Source of the DNA: Bacillota bacterium
GTDB lineage: Bacteria > Bacillota > Clostridia > Lachnospirales > Lachnospiraceae
Length of the DNA stretch: 24,062 bases
Reading direction: 5' to 3'
Assembly (NCBI GenBank): GCA_023399455.1
Contig: JAEWPN010000026.1
Coordinates: 1 to 24,062 of the forward strand
Under the pieces are notes generated by a model that was not told the origin of the DNA, searched no databases, and saw only the letters and a program-made list of their open reading frames with translations. The position numbers and the translations under genes were made by a program. This document shows positions 1 through 8,226 of the stretch, one piece after another (positions within the stretch are counted from its first letter, which is position 1; the number at the start of each line of letters is the position of its first letter).

Positions 1-672
1 TGCACCAAAGCTATGCTTTTCTCCATCCTTGATTGCAATCAGGTAATCAGAAAACATGATGGCGTGATTCAGGTCATGAAGAACCATTACAATGGTTACA
101 CCTTGTTCCGAATTCAATTTTCTAAGCAACTGCAGGATTTCCAACTGATGGGATATATCCAGATAAGTGGTGGGTTCGTCCAGAAACAGGGTGTTTGTTT
201 TCTGAGCCAGTGCCATAGCTATCCAAGCCCGCTGCCGCTGCCCACCGGAGAGCTGGTCCATTTCCCGCCCGGCAAGTTCCGTCATACCTGTGCTTGATAA
301 TGCCCAAGATATAATTTCCCTGTCTTTTGCAGTCAGTCCCGCCAGTTTACTGTGATAAGGAAAGCGTCCGTATTCCACAAGTTCGCTTACGGTAATGCCG
401 ATGGGTGTCTGTGCCCCCTGAGGCAGAAGCGCCAGCTTCTGTGCCACTGATTTGGTGGGCATGCTGTGGATGGATTGGCCTTCCAGACAAACAATACCTG
501 CGGTTGGCGCAATCAATCGTGACATGGTTTTTAATAACGTGGATTTACCTGATCCGTTGGAACCGATCAGGGTAGTAATCTTTCCGGAGGGTATCTCCAA
601 GTCAATGTCATGGAACACCGGAATATCATTATAACCGGCAGATAACTTATCTACCGTAATACTGGATTTCAC
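1..672 (-). CDS. Siderophore/iron ABC transporter ATP-binding protein (FecE/FhuC-like), partial
   Basis: The C-terminus runs off the window start; 224 residues are visible. This is the cytoplasmic ATPase that would power Fe-siderophore import by the two permeases upstream. Visible motifs: Walker A GSNGSGKST near residues 36-44, an LLPQGAQ Q-loop, the signature LSGGQRQRAWIAMAL, Walker B TLFLDEPT followed by a YLD D-loop, and the switch histidine in VMVLHDLNHA. The FecE/FhuC/FepC family is about 250-270 residues, so roughly 30-40 are missing. I chose the GTG start at 672 because AGGAGG lies 8 nt upstream. It follows the permease stop by 12 nt and is the last visible gene of the four-gene iron operon. 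The family assignment is secure; the siderophore is unknown. Confidence 0.93.
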   Translation of the reverse strand, partial: MKSSITVDKLSAGYNDIPVFHDIDLEIPSGKITTLIGSNGSGKSTLLKTMSRLIAPTAGIVCLEGQSIHSMPTKSVAQKLALLPQGAQTPIGITVSELVEYGRFPYHSKLAGLTAKDREIISWALSSTGMTELAGREMDQLSGGQRQRAWIAMALAQKTNTLFLDEPTTYLDISHQLEILQLLRKLNSEQGVTIVMVLHDLNHAIMFSDYLIAIKDGEKHSFGA

Positions 673-684
673 TTTTTCTACCTC

Positions 685-1683
685 CTATGTCTGTCTGCGA
701 AGCAAGTAAAGAAAATACGGTGCGGCCAAAACAGAAATAACAATTCCCACCGGTATTTCAATGGGCTGGAACATCGAGCGCCCCATGGTATCCGAAAGCA
801 GCAGGAGCAATCCTCCCATCAGCATGGTAACAGGCATGAGCAGATGATGTCGTCCGCCCACAAATTTTCGTGCCATATGAGGGGCCACCAACCCCACAAA
901 TCCAATTCCGCCACTGACGGAAATGCAGCTGGAGGCCAGTGCCACCGCAGAAATCAGCAGGATTCTCCGTTCCCGCTCTACCCGGACTCCCAACCCAAGG
1001 GAAGTGTCTTCTCCAAGCAGAAGCAAGTCCAAAATTTTTGATTTCGTAAGAAGCAGAGGAATGAGAATCAGCAAGTAAGGCAGCAATGCTTTGACCTGAT
1101 GCCAGCCGGTTCCCCAAATGTTTCCCGCCAGCCATCTGGCCACCAGTTGATAGCTGCTGTTTTCCATATCAGAAGCCATGATTAACATTAAGGCGGAAAA
1201 ACCTGCCGACATGCCTATACCACCCAACAACAAATATGGCGGACGTAGTTTCCCGTTTCGTTTGGAAAAGATATATAGCACAGCCGTCACCAAAAGCCCC
1301 CCTGCCATGGCAAACATCGGCTGATAGAACACGGAGCTCACATGCAAAGAAGGAAATAATGTCAAAAACAGCATCACAGCAAAACCTGCTCCCGCATTGA
1401 TACCAAGGATTCCGGGATCAGCCAGCGGATTTTCCGTTACGGCCTGCAAAATACAGCCGGATAAAGCAAGTCCCACTCCGCACAGAATAGAAAGCAGAAT
1501 GCGCGGCAGCCGGATTTGCAACAATACTACAGAGGCTTCCGCATCCTCCGGATGAAGCAGGCTGAGCACTACCTGAGAATACGGAATAGCTGCATACCCA
1601 CTGTTAAGCGACAATAGAACAGCAGCCATCAGGGCCGCCAAAAGAAGCCATGGCACAAGCTTTCGTCTTCTTTTGTTTTTCAT
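685..1683 (-). CDS. FecCD-family siderophore ABC permease (second subunit)
   Basis: A 332-residue integral membrane protein of the FecCD/BtuC family, one half of the importer channel. After a basic N-terminus (KNKRRRK) there is a first hydrophobic helix, then the family hallmark RLPRILLSILCGVGLALSG, the motif TENPLADPGILGINAGAGF, and near the C-terminus a GGIGFVGLVAPHMAR segment, the coupling helix region that contacts the ATPase. About nine or ten hydrophobic segments are visible, as expected. The ATG start overlaps the preceding permease stop by 4 nt (ATGA), with AAAGGAG upstream, so the pair is translationally coupled. It probably forms a heterodimer with the permease encoded at 1680-2699. 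Confidence 0.95.
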   Translation of the reverse strand: MKNKRRRKLVPWLLLAALMAAVLLSLNSGYAAIPYSQVVLSLLHPEDAEASVVLLQIRLPRILLSILCGVGLALSGCILQAVTENPLADPGILGINAGAGFAVMLFLTLFPSLHVSSVFYQPMFAMAGGLLVTAVLYIFSKRNGKLRPPYLLLGGIGMSAGFSALMLIMASDMENSSYQLVARWLAGNIWGTGWHQVKALLPYLLILIPLLLTKSKILDLLLLGEDTSLGLGVRVERERRILLISAVALASSCISVSGGIGFVGLVAPHMARKFVGGRHHLLMPVTMLMGGLLLLLSDTMGRSMFQPIEIPVGIVISVLAAPYFLYLLRRQT

Positions 1684-2699
1684 AAAACTGCTCCTTTCTT
1701 CTGCCAGGTCAAGGCCATAAAGACCGGGACACCAATAGCCGACACAAGAGCTCCCACCGGTGTATCAAAAGGAGCGTTGATACAGCGAGCCGCAATATCT
1801 GCCAGCACCAACAGAATTGCCCCCGTCAGGGCAGATACCGGCAATAATCTCCGATAATCCCCTCCCACGGCAAAACGGGCAACGTGAGGAACGATCAATC
1901 CTAAAAATGATATTCCGCCCACAAGTGATACGCTTGCTCCTGCCAAAATCAAAACGGCAGCAATTCCCATCAGACGTAACGACCATACATTGATACCAAG
2001 TCCCTCCGCACTCTCTTCTCCCAAAGCCAGTACCGACAACCGCCCCGCAAGTAAGAGGCTGAAAAATCCAGCGCAGGCAATCCATGGTACGGTCAAGGTT
2101 AAACTCTTCCAAGTAATCCCGGATAGACTTCCCGCCGTCCAAAACGACAGTGCCTTTGAGAGTCCGAAGGTAAGAGATATTCCCTGACTCAGTGCGGTAA
2201 GCAGTGCAGAAACCGCACTGCCTGCCAGAATGAGATGGATTGTTCCGGATTTTTGTCTGCCCATTCCCATCCCATATACCATGGCAATCGCCAGCGCCGC
2301 TCCAAGAAAGGCCGCGAACATCGTGCCTAAGGTGCTGAGAGAGGGGAATAAAACCGCCGTCAGAGCAACAAGAAATCCCGCTCCCGCATTAACCCCCAAC
2401 AGACCGGCGTCAGCAAGAGGATTGCGTGTGACCCCCTGCATCACTCCCCCGGCAAGGGCAAAAGCCGCCCCGGTAAAACAGGCGGCCAGTACTCTGGGCA
2501 TACGCATCTGAAGCATGATGCTCCCGATTTCCGAAGTCACTTCCGGATGAAGCAACGTGTAAATCAATATCTTGAAGCTTCCTCCCGCCACCCCTATGCT
2601 GGCGGAAATCAGGATAGACAGCAATAGTACCGCTGTCAACAGTACCAGCAGCAATCGGTAAGCTGTATTTGTTCTGCTCCATTGTATGAGAAAGCACAT
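1680..2699 (-). CDS. FecCD-family siderophore ABC permease (first subunit)
   Basis: A 339-residue FecCD/BtuC-type permease. It shows MRMPRVLAACFTGAAFALAGG, TRNPLADAGLLGVNAGAGF and the coupling segment GGISFLGLIVPHVAR, in the same order as its partner. An in-frame upstream ATG at 2747 exists, but it lies inside the 3' end of the binding-protein gene with no ribosome binding site. The ATG at 2699 is preceded by GGAGGGG at 11 nt, so I use it. The stop overlaps the next permease start by 4 nt. This is the second gene of the iron operon. Two paralogous permeases, one ATPase and one lipoprotein match Gram-positive siderophore importers of the YfiYZ/YfhA or FhuBGC kind. Confidence 0.94.
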   Translation of the reverse strand: MCFLIQWSRTNTAYRLLLVLLTAVLLLSILISASIGVAGGSFKILIYTLLHPEVTSEIGSIMLQMRMPRVLAACFTGAAFALAGGVMQGVTRNPLADAGLLGVNAGAGFLVALTAVLFPSLSTLGTMFAAFLGAALAIAMVYGMGMGRQKSGTIHLILAGSAVSALLTALSQGISLTFGLSKALSFWTAGSLSGITWKSLTLTVPWIACAGFFSLLLAGRLSVLALGEESAEGLGINVWSLRLMGIAAVLILAGASVSLVGGISFLGLIVPHVARFAVGGDYRRLLPVSALTGAILLVLADIAARCINAPFDTPVGALVSAIGVPVFMALTWQKKGAVL

Positions 2700-2736
2700 A
2701 GAGCTTTCATCCCCTCCCTGATTCCTCAGTTTTTTC

Positions 2737-3699
2737 TTACTCAACATTAGTGTGGTTTATAATGGCATTTGCCAGTTTTTCCATATATAACAGCTTTCCG
2801 TTAGCAGTGTACGCCATATCGTATTGCAGATTGTTTTCGCCAAGATATACATTTCCGGACTGCACCGCCTTTAGATTCTGCCAGACGGGGCTCTCCTGCG
2901 TTTCCCCAACCTCGCCGTCATCACTGAAAAAGAAGATATGGTCCGCGTCAATCTTTGAGAAGTATTCCGCGTCAACCACTTCCCCCCATACATCTTCCGG
3001 AACACCGGAGGAGGGTTGTACTTCCAGTTCATCGTAAATAATCTCGCCGGGGCCGCCGGTCCGGTAAACATAATAGGAACCGAAATGCACGGAATTAGCT
3101 TCAATAACGGCAAACGTTTCATCGCCCACCACTTTCTTAATATCTTCTGCCAACCCTGCTGCTTTTGCATCATAATCTTTCAGCCAGCTATCCACAACAT
3201 CCTCTTTGCCAAACCATTCGCCCAATTGCTGAAAACGTCCCTTCCAGTTGACATAACTAATATCATCATCAATCATAACAGTAGGTGCAATGGCCTTAAG
3301 CTGCTCATAGACCTTGTCATGACGGATATTCATAATAATCAGATCCGGCTGAAGCTCCGCTATCTTCTCAATATTTAAATCCCCGACTGCTCCTGAATAG
3401 TTTCCTACCGTTTCAATACTGTTTTCGCTAAAATAGTCCTGAAGGTATTCCGGTACCGTTATCCCATCGAACATACTGGTGTTGGCGGACGCAACAAACG
3501 GCATTCCAAGAATAATCAGCTCATCGGCCGAACCGGAAACATCCACAATACGCTGAGGACTGGCCGGGATTTCCACAGAGCCCTTCATATCTTCCACTGT
3601 AATTGTATCCGAATCTTGTGAGTTATTTGCCGTAGACGAGCACGCACTCAGTGCCATGGCAAGTATTAAACAAAACGGAATAATTAACTTTTTTTTCAC
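2737..3699 (-). CDS. Iron-siderophore ABC transporter substrate-binding lipoprotein (FecB/FepB type)
   Basis: A 320-residue type III (helical-backbone) periplasmic-binding-protein-like lipoprotein. The N-terminus MKKKLIIPFCLILAMALSAC is a lipoprotein signal with lipobox LSAC and lipidated Cys20. The mature part has the typical features of this class: ITVEDMKGSVEIPASPQRIV, then NIEKIAELQPDLIIM, then KAIAPTVMI, and a C-terminal ENNLQYDMAYTANGKL. The family captures ferric siderophores at the outer face of the membrane and delivers them to the FecCD permeases. I chose the GTG start at 3699 over the ATG seven codons upstream because GAGGAGG is well placed before it. First gene of the operon; its promoter carries the dyad at 3732-3747. 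Confidence 0.94.
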   Translation of the reverse strand: MKKKLIIPFCLILAMALSACSSTANNSQDSDTITVEDMKGSVEIPASPQRIVDVSGSADELIILGMPFVASANTSMFDGITVPEYLQDYFSENSIETVGNYSGAVGDLNIEKIAELQPDLIIMNIRHDKVYEQLKAIAPTVMIDDDISYVNWKGRFQQLGEWFGKEDVVDSWLKDYDAKAAGLAEDIKKVVGDETFAVIEANSVHFGSYYVYRTGGPGEIIYDELEVQPSSGVPEDVWGEVVDAEYFSKIDADHIFFFSDDGEVGETQESPVWQNLKAVQSGNVYLGENNLQYDMAYTANGKLLYMEKLANAIINHTNVE

Positions 3700-3712
3700 T
3701 TTAAATCCTCCT

Positions 3713-3729
3713 CTTGTCAATCGATGGTA
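3713..3729. repeat. Solo 17-nt copy of the terminal repeat of the 12021-12301 element
   Basis: CTTGTCAATCGATGGTA here is identical to 17 of the 22 nt forming both ends of the inverted-repeat element at 12021-12301. No second end or element body is visible nearby. It sits just upstream of the iron binding-protein ribosome binding site and includes that gene's candidate -10. It could be a relic end, a shared target or protein site, or chance. Confidence 0.5.
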
Positions 3730-3753
3730 TTGTTAGAAGCGACTAACCTTAAA
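3724..3753 (-). promoter_or_regulatory. Candidate promoter of the iron importer operon with an internal dyad operator
   Basis: On the minus strand, TTTAAG (3748-3753) and TACCAT (3724-3729) are spaced 18 nt and lie just upstream of the binding-protein gene. The spacer is filled by a dyad, GTTAG (3732-3736), six bases, CTAAC (3743-3747). The half-sites recall DtxR/IdeR-type iron boxes (GGTTAG/CTAACC), but the 6-nt spacing is not the classical one. The neighbouring AraC regulator is an alternative binder. The -35 and -10 are weak on their own, as expected for an activated or iron-repressed promoter. Confidence 0.5.
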
Positions 3754-3836
3754 CAGCATACAGAAAATCTCCTCATCTTTCTGCTCCTGGACGGATTTTT
3801 TCTGCTCCCTCACGGAGCCTCTTTGAGAAGAAGCTA

Positions 3837-3865
3837 TTGACTAGTTAGTTTTGACTAACTATAAT
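3837..3865 (+). promoter_or_regulatory. Sigma-A promoter of the AraC-family regulator with an internal dyad operator
   Basis: TTGACT (3837-3842), a 17-nt spacer and TATAAT (3860-3865) make a near-consensus promoter pointing at the regulator gene. The spacer and edges contain a perfect inverted repeat, TAGTTAG (3842-3848), TTTTGA, CTAACTA (3855-3861), whose core GTTAG-N4-GA-CTAAC matches the dyad in the facing iron promoter. A repressor bound here would cover both -35 and -10. Confidence 0.75.
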
Positions 3866-3943
3866 AGAACTAAATCGCAGGTTCTATTCTACTCTCAGAA
3901 GGACTCCAATTGCGAAATACATAAGAAATTAGGTATTGATAAC

Positions 3944-4828
3944 ATGTCATATTTACCGTTACAGTTTGAAGATTCAGAGATATTTCCTCAAAAAATAATC
4001 AGTATACGTCCGGATGTACATATCATGCTTTCCTCCGGAACTTTCTCAAAAGGAACAAAACGGAAATCGGGAACTACATCTCCGGTTTTTGAATTAAGCT
4101 ACAGCCGAAAGAATATCATGCGCGGAGAGGTAAATCATCAGCATGTGGAATTACAGCCGGGGCATACCTCCTTAGGGTTTTTGGGAGAGGCAACCGGTCA
4201 TTCAGAATACCAAAGCGGCGAAGAAGTTCAGTTGTACTCCATTTGGGTAAGTCCTGGTGCTTTTAACAGATTCTGTGAAGATGTGGGCGGCAGAAGCAAT
4301 GTGGATTTTGCTTCTTTTCAAAAAGGCGCCTATTACCACTGCGATTTTAGAAGTGATGCGAGGGAAGAGAGCATAAAAAAAAGAGTAGAAGCCTGCTTTG
4401 ACAAAAAGTCCGGCCACTTAGACCGGCTTCTTGTGGAAAGCTGTATTCTGGAATTACTATCTATTAATCTGGAAAAGCTGCTTTGTACGAACGAGCAACA
4501 CTATAATCTGACCAGAACGGATATCGAACGGTTGATGCATGCGCGTGAGATATTATTAAATCGTCTGGATTCTCCTCCTTCTTTGCTGGAACTGTCCCGT
4601 ATTATCCAAATGAACGATTGCAAGCTAAAGCGGTCCTTTAAACAGTATTTCGGATCGACAGTCTATGGTTTTATTCGGGACCAGCGGTTGGAAAATGCTT
4701 TCTCGTTGCTTGAACAGGGGAAACACAATGTAAGTGAGACTGCCTTTGCTGTGGGGTATACAAACGTAAGCCACTTTTCCCAGGCATTTCAAAGAAAGTT
4801 TGGCATTACTCCGGGCACTATGATTTAA
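3944..4828 (+). CDS. AraC-family transcriptional regulator, PchR-like
   Basis: A 294-residue AraC/XylS regulator. The N-terminal two thirds is a ligand-type domain without membrane segments. The last ~95 residues hold the two helix-turn-helices: LLELSRIIQMNDCKLKRSFK as the first, and VSETAFAVGYTNVSHFSQAF as the second, ending in the family motif FQRKFGITPG. The protein stops right after this motif. Divergent placement from a siderophore importer matches regulators such as PchR or YfiF, which activate siderophore uptake when iron-siderophore is present; that role is inferred here. I use ATG 3944: an in-frame TTG at 3851 lies inside the promoter between -35 and -10 and cannot be transcribed from it. 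The ribosome binding site is weak (TTAGG). Confidence 0.88.
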   Translation: MSYLPLQFEDSEIFPQKIISIRPDVHIMLSSGTFSKGTKRKSGTTSPVFELSYSRKNIMRGEVNHQHVELQPGHTSLGFLGEATGHSEYQSGEEVQLYSIWVSPGAFNRFCEDVGGRSNVDFASFQKGAYYHCDFRSDAREESIKKRVEACFDKKSGHLDRLLVESCILELLSINLEKLLCTNEQHYNLTRTDIERLMHAREILLNRLDSPPSLLELSRIIQMNDCKLKRSFKQYFGSTVYGFIRDQRLENAFSLLEQGKHNVSETAFAVGYTNVSHFSQAFQRKFGITPGTMI

Positions 4829-5033
4829 ATCCGTCAAATTACCCCTTCATATGATTCCATTCATATTTCCAGACCATTGCCGGTTTGTTCCAGATTGTTG
4901 AGCGTCAGCTCCTGCGCTGTCCCAAATGTGGGACTTCCATGTTGGTTTAGCTTCCTCTAATGTCAAACAGTGCAGACCGAACCATAAAGTCAAAATCCGG
5001 CTTATGAAACGGGTTTTCAATTGTTTCGTCAAA

Positions 5034-5669
5034 TCATTGTGCGTTTACAAATTTATACATTGCATCAAAAATGATAAAAACTGATGTAGCCCCGGCATCC
5101 TGATAGCCTATGGCCCTTTCCATTAATGATTTTGCGCGCCCAAATTTAGCAATATAGTCTTTTGTATTTTCTACACCCTGATATGCCCCATCTTTTGCAG
5201 CTTCCAGAAGAATTGCCAAATCTTCTTTCTCTCCCTTCTCCAACGCCAATACTGCCGGTTCCAGTGCATCTATCATGGTCTTATCGCCAACCTGTGCCTT
5301 TCCTCTTTCCTTGATAGCTTCAAGAGAACCTCTCATGATCTTTGCCATACTATCACCGTCTAATTCTGTAATAGTTTCTAATCCTTTTATTCCTCCCAAG
5401 AACATAGATCCAAAGATAACACCGGAAGCTCCTCCCATGGAATTTAACATGGCCATTCCTGTCGTTTTAAATACAGAATTCACATCCTGAAAGGGTCTCT
5501 TTTCCTCTAATGCAGACTTCGCCTTTTCCATTCCACCGGACATGCCGATTCCATGGTCTCCATCCCCAATTTTACTGTCAATTTCTGTCAGATAAGGCTT
5601 ATTTTTAATTATCTCGTCACAAGCCCAGATTATCATATCCGTTGTTTGTTCTACTGTCAATACTTTCAT
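5034..5669 (-). CDS. dhaL: Dihydroxyacetone kinase-type subunit L (DhaL-like)
   Basis: 211 residues, the normal length of DhaL. This is the all-helical nucleotide-binding subunit that phosphorylates the ketose held by DhaK. The metal/ADP site is visible as EIDSKIGDGDHG, with Asp31, Asp36 and Asp38, and the glycine-rich GMSGGMEKA follows. Near the C-terminus the usual DPGA-type segment reads QDAGATS. No PTS-type DhaM is nearby, so the kinase is more likely ATP-dependent. I chose ATG 5669, two bases after the dhaK stop, with GAGGAG/AGG upstream; earlier in-frame starts lie inside dhaK. Last gene of the sugar operon. The substrate may be a tetrulose or another ketose rather than dihydroxyacetone, judging by the isomerases next to it. 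No clear terminator follows; the 205 nt to 4828 hold only a short GTCCCA-N4-TGGGAC hairpin. Confidence 0.9.
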   Translation of the reverse strand: MKVLTVEQTTDMIIWACDEIIKNKPYLTEIDSKIGDGDHGIGMSGGMEKAKSALEEKRPFQDVNSVFKTTGMAMLNSMGGASGVIFGSMFLGGIKGLETITELDGDSMAKIMRGSLEAIKERGKAQVGDKTMIDALEPAVLALEKGEKEDLAILLEAAKDGAYQGVENTKDYIAKFGRAKSLMERAIGYQDAGATSVFIIFDAMYKFVNAQ

Positions 5670-5671
5670 AA

Positions 5672-6676
5672 TTACCTGATCTCCTCTCTGGCATAATAGG
5701 GTGAAAAGCATTCTGTATCGTAATACTTCTTCAGCTCATCGTCCAATTTTAAAATTGTAATGGAAAATCCGCCCATTTCCTGACAAGTACAAAAGTTTTT
5801 AATTTCTGAATCATGAACAACCACTTTGTCTTTTTCCAGATGTTTTGCCAATTCATTATATACAATATTTAGTTCTAAAAGAGTCGTGGAACCCAGGCCG
5901 TTTACCAAAATAGCTACTTCGTCATTTTCCTTAATATCCATTTCTGCTTTTAATTCTCTATACATTCTGTCAACCAGTTCGCTTGCCGGTTTCATGGTTG
6001 TTCTTTCAATTCCCTGCTCCCCATGTAATCCCATCCCAAATTCAATTTCATTTTCCCCCAGTTCAAAGGTTGGTTTATCCAGTCCCGGAATCGAACCCGG
6101 CGAGGTAGCCAAACCAATGGTATTAATATTATCTCTGGCTTTTTCAGTAATCCTTAGTACTTCTTCTAATTCAAGACCTGCATCACATGCTGCGCCAGCC
6201 ACCTTGATCACATAAATATCTCCGGCTATTCCCCGCCTGTCTTCTATTCTCTCTTTCGGTGCCGATGCACAGTCATCCCATACCCTTACATGAGCAGTTT
6301 TTATATCATCAAATTCGCATAATTCTTCCGCCATATCGAAGTTCAGGTTATCTCCGGAATAACATCCATATATAAACAGCACACCCTTTTCTTCATGAAC
6401 TGCCTTTGCGGTTTCTAATATTAGCTGGGGATTAGGAGAAGCAAAGATATTACCGCAGGCAACTGCGTCTGCCAATCCCCTTCCTGCAAATCCCGAAAAT
6501 AAAGGTTCATGTCCGCTTCCTCCGCCTATAACAAGAGCAACCTTGTTTTTACGTCTCCCTTTATACATAAAAGCATTGTGTCCCGGAATCTGTTCATAAT
6601 AACGATTATATGCCTTTACATATCCCGAAAGCATTTCTTCTACTACATTGGAGTCTCTATTTAAAATTTTCTTCAT
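5672..6676 (-). CDS. dhaK: Dihydroxyacetone kinase-type subunit K (DhaK-like)
   Basis: 334 residues. DhaK binds the ketose covalently as a hemiaminal on a histidine. The three functional residues known from the E. coli protein are present at the same numbers: His56 in GGGSGHEP, Asp109 in CYSGDNLNF, and the substrate-binding His218 in GMGLHGEQGI. The start MKKILNRDSNVVEEML is typical, so I use ATG 6676 with AAGG upstream rather than the GTG at 6724, which adds 16 unusual residues. It is followed after 2 nt by dhaL. Together they form a two-subunit kinase acting after uptake and isomerisation. Paralogues of this family phosphorylate other ketoses such as erythrulose, so the name does not fix the substrate. 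Confidence 0.92.
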   Translation of the reverse strand: MKKILNRDSNVVEEMLSGYVKAYNRYYEQIPGHNAFMYKGRRKNKVALVIGGGSGHEPLFSGFAGRGLADAVACGNIFASPNPQLILETAKAVHEEKGVLFIYGCYSGDNLNFDMAEELCEFDDIKTAHVRVWDDCASAPKERIEDRRGIAGDIYVIKVAGAACDAGLELEEVLRITEKARDNINTIGLATSPGSIPGLDKPTFELGENEIEFGMGLHGEQGIERTTMKPASELVDRMYRELKAEMDIKENDEVAILVNGLGSTTLLELNIVYNELAKHLEKDKVVVHDSEIKNFCTCQEMGGFSITILKLDDELKKYYDTECFSPYYAREEIR

Positions 6677-6759
6677 TTCTGCCAACCTTTCTATCACTTT
6701 GCAATCAGTTTTCTTATGAATCACTGTATTTCATTTCCAACTCATTAATTTTATCTACT

Positions 6760-7323
6760 TTATTCCACATTCCGATGTCTGGCTGACATCTTTTCAAAAC
6801 TTAAATCCGGCGTTTCCTCCACAATTATCATAATAATCATGTCAAATAAAACAAACAGGCATTGTTCAAACAGATTTCCCATCGGCTGGATGGATGAGAC
6901 AACCTCATCGGTTCCGCGATATACAGCGGCAGGGACAAACAATACATTATCAGCAGCTTCTCTTGCTGTTTTACCACTTGGAGAACCTGTTACCACATAA
7001 ATTCTGGCTCCCTGTGCCTTTGCACGCTCACAGATATAATGAATATGTCCGATTTGACCATCTCCCAACGTGGCAATCAGTAAATCTCCTTTTCCTATAC
7101 TGGGTGTAGTATCATCCCAAATCCAATGAATTTCCTTCCCCATATGCATGAGCCTCATGGCAAAGGCTTTGGTTGCCATCCCTTCACGGCCTACTCCAAT
7201 TAGAAAAATCCGGTGATAGCTTTTTACCTTTTCTATAAAATCCCTTACATTATCCTGATCTATTTTTTCAAATACCTGTTCATATTCTGACAGAATAGTT
7301 TTGTACATTACTTTCATATTCAT
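6760..7323 (-). CDS. SIS-domain sugar-phosphate isomerase, 6-phospho-3-hexuloisomerase-like
   Basis: 187 residues, a single SIS domain of the HxlB/PHI type (about 180-190 residues). The phosphosugar loop reads GVGREGMATKAFAMRLMHMG, and the family features FEQCLFVLFDMII and the terminal ARHRNVE are present. In ribulose monophosphate pathways PHI works with 3-hexulose-6-phosphate synthase, but no synthase is seen here. An aldose-ketose isomerase role on the phosphorylated product of the DhaKL kinase is therefore more likely; this is inference. The first ATG has GGGGGAT 6 nt upstream. The gene lies 10 nt after the TIM-barrel gene and 83 nt before dhaK, in one operon. Confidence 0.85.
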   Translation of the reverse strand: MNMKVMYKTILSEYEQVFEKIDQDNVRDFIEKVKSYHRIFLIGVGREGMATKAFAMRLMHMGKEIHWIWDDTTPSIGKGDLLIATLGDGQIGHIHYICERAKAQGARIYVVTGSPSGKTAREAADNVLFVPAAVYRGTDEVVSSIQPMGNLFEQCLFVLFDMIIMIIVEETPDLSFEKMSARHRNVE

Positions 7324-7333
7324 GATTATCCCC

Positions 7334-8221
7334 CTATATATTCAGCTCTTTGTGAAGATAGTCCATTGTTTTTTTCATACCTGCATAAACCTCATCATCT
7401 GTAGATTCAAATGCGGTGACTACCTCCAGATACTGGGTGATATTATCCAGCCCGGATTCCTTTGTTACCTTTTTTATTAATTCCGGTGTTATAATTCCAT
7501 CTGCCGTAAAGTCCCAGTGCCTATCCATCTCTCCGTCTGTCTGCTGAAGGTGGATAGAGCCTATGTAGGGCGCACATTCTTTAAACCATAAAAGGATATC
7601 TGCCTTTTCTTTTAATAAAGGCTTATAAAGAGCATGCCCCCAGTCAATTAATAATTTAATTGGGATGGCACTTCCCTCCAGATCTTTCATCATTTGTATC
7701 GAGGTTTCCGGGTCATGAGGAAACTCTGTCGTTAAGGGCGTAGCTTCAATATGTATTTCTTTAATTCCTTTTTCTTTGCCGTAATCGGCAAGCTTACGCA
7801 GATACTTTAACATCTCCTGATATAAATAATTTCTTCTGTTATTATCCCTGGCATCATCAAAAGACATTCCGCCAACAGGGGTTCCCATAACGTCTGCCCC
7901 CATTTCAGCTGTTAAGTCAATTGCTCTTTTAAAAAATGTAAAGGAAATCTCTCTTTGTACCTCTGTAGGCGCCAGTAACTGAGCATAAGTATAAGAGGCC
8001 AGTCCGCCAAAGGTAGCATCAATTTTTATTCCCTCTGCTTCAAAGGCTTCGCGATATTCTTTAATTAAAATATTTCTTTGTTCATGAGGCCACCATGGGT
8101 CGATTAAGTCCCATGTGAATTGAATATGTTTTACTCCAAATTCACTTTTACACATAGCCGCCAGTTGCTTTGGTTCTATAAAACGCTTTGTCGCAAATGA
8201 TAAATTTAACCCTAAAAGCAT
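7334..8221 (-). CDS. Sugar (phosphate) isomerase/epimerase, xylose-isomerase-like TIM barrel
   Basis: 295 residues of the AP-endonuclease-2/D-tagatose 3-epimerase superfamily. The four metal ligands expected of this fold appear in order: Glu159 (IHIEATPL), Asp193 (LLIDWGHA), His224 (GSIHLQQTD) and Glu266 (YLEVVTAFE). Members of the EryI/LerI branch act on erythrulose phosphates next to DhaK-type kinases, which fits this neighbourhood, but a free-ketose 3-epimerase is also possible. The start is ATG 8221, with AAAGGA about 10 nt upstream; an in-frame TTG three codons earlier overlaps the permease stop and has no proper spacing. The gap to the permease stop is 5 nt. Confidence 0.88.
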   Translation of the reverse strand: MLLGLNLSFATKRFIEPKQLAAMCKSEFGVKHIQFTWDLIDPWWPHEQRNILIKEYREAFEAEGIKIDATFGGLASYTYAQLLAPTEVQREISFTFFKRAIDLTAEMGADVMGTPVGGMSFDDARDNNRRNYLYQEMLKYLRKLADYGKEKGIKEIHIEATPLTTEFPHDPETSIQMMKDLEGSAIPIKLLIDWGHALYKPLLKEKADILLWFKECAPYIGSIHLQQTDGEMDRHWDFTADGIITPELIKKVTKESGLDNITQYLEVVTAFESTDDEVYAGMKKTMDYLHKELNI

Positions 8222-8226
8222 AATCT

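Noticed and set aside
3851..3943. A longer AraC-family protein starting at TTG 3851.
   Set aside because: That codon lies between the -35 and -10 of the gene's own promoter, so it would not be in the transcript.
3700..3943. Fur box or metal riboswitch upstream of the iron genes.
   Set aside because: No GATAATGATTATC-like sequence and no long structured leader; the GTTAG-N6-CTAAC dyads are the only clear signals.
4829..5033. A 61-codon minus-strand frame and, on the plus strand, a short zinc-ribbon-like stretch (RCPKCGTSM) followed by a stop, suggesting a transposase or other gene relic.
   Set aside because: The plus-strand frame is too short and has no start or further homology that I can recognise; the minus-strand frame has no ribosome binding site and unconvincing composition. 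I treat the 205 nt as intergenic with a weak GTCCCA-N4-TGGGAC hairpin.
6760..7323. Ribulose monophosphate pathway for formaldehyde fixation because of the PHI-like protein.
   Set aside because: No 3-hexulose-6-phosphate synthase is present in the window and the neighbours are DhaK-type kinase and sugar transport genes.
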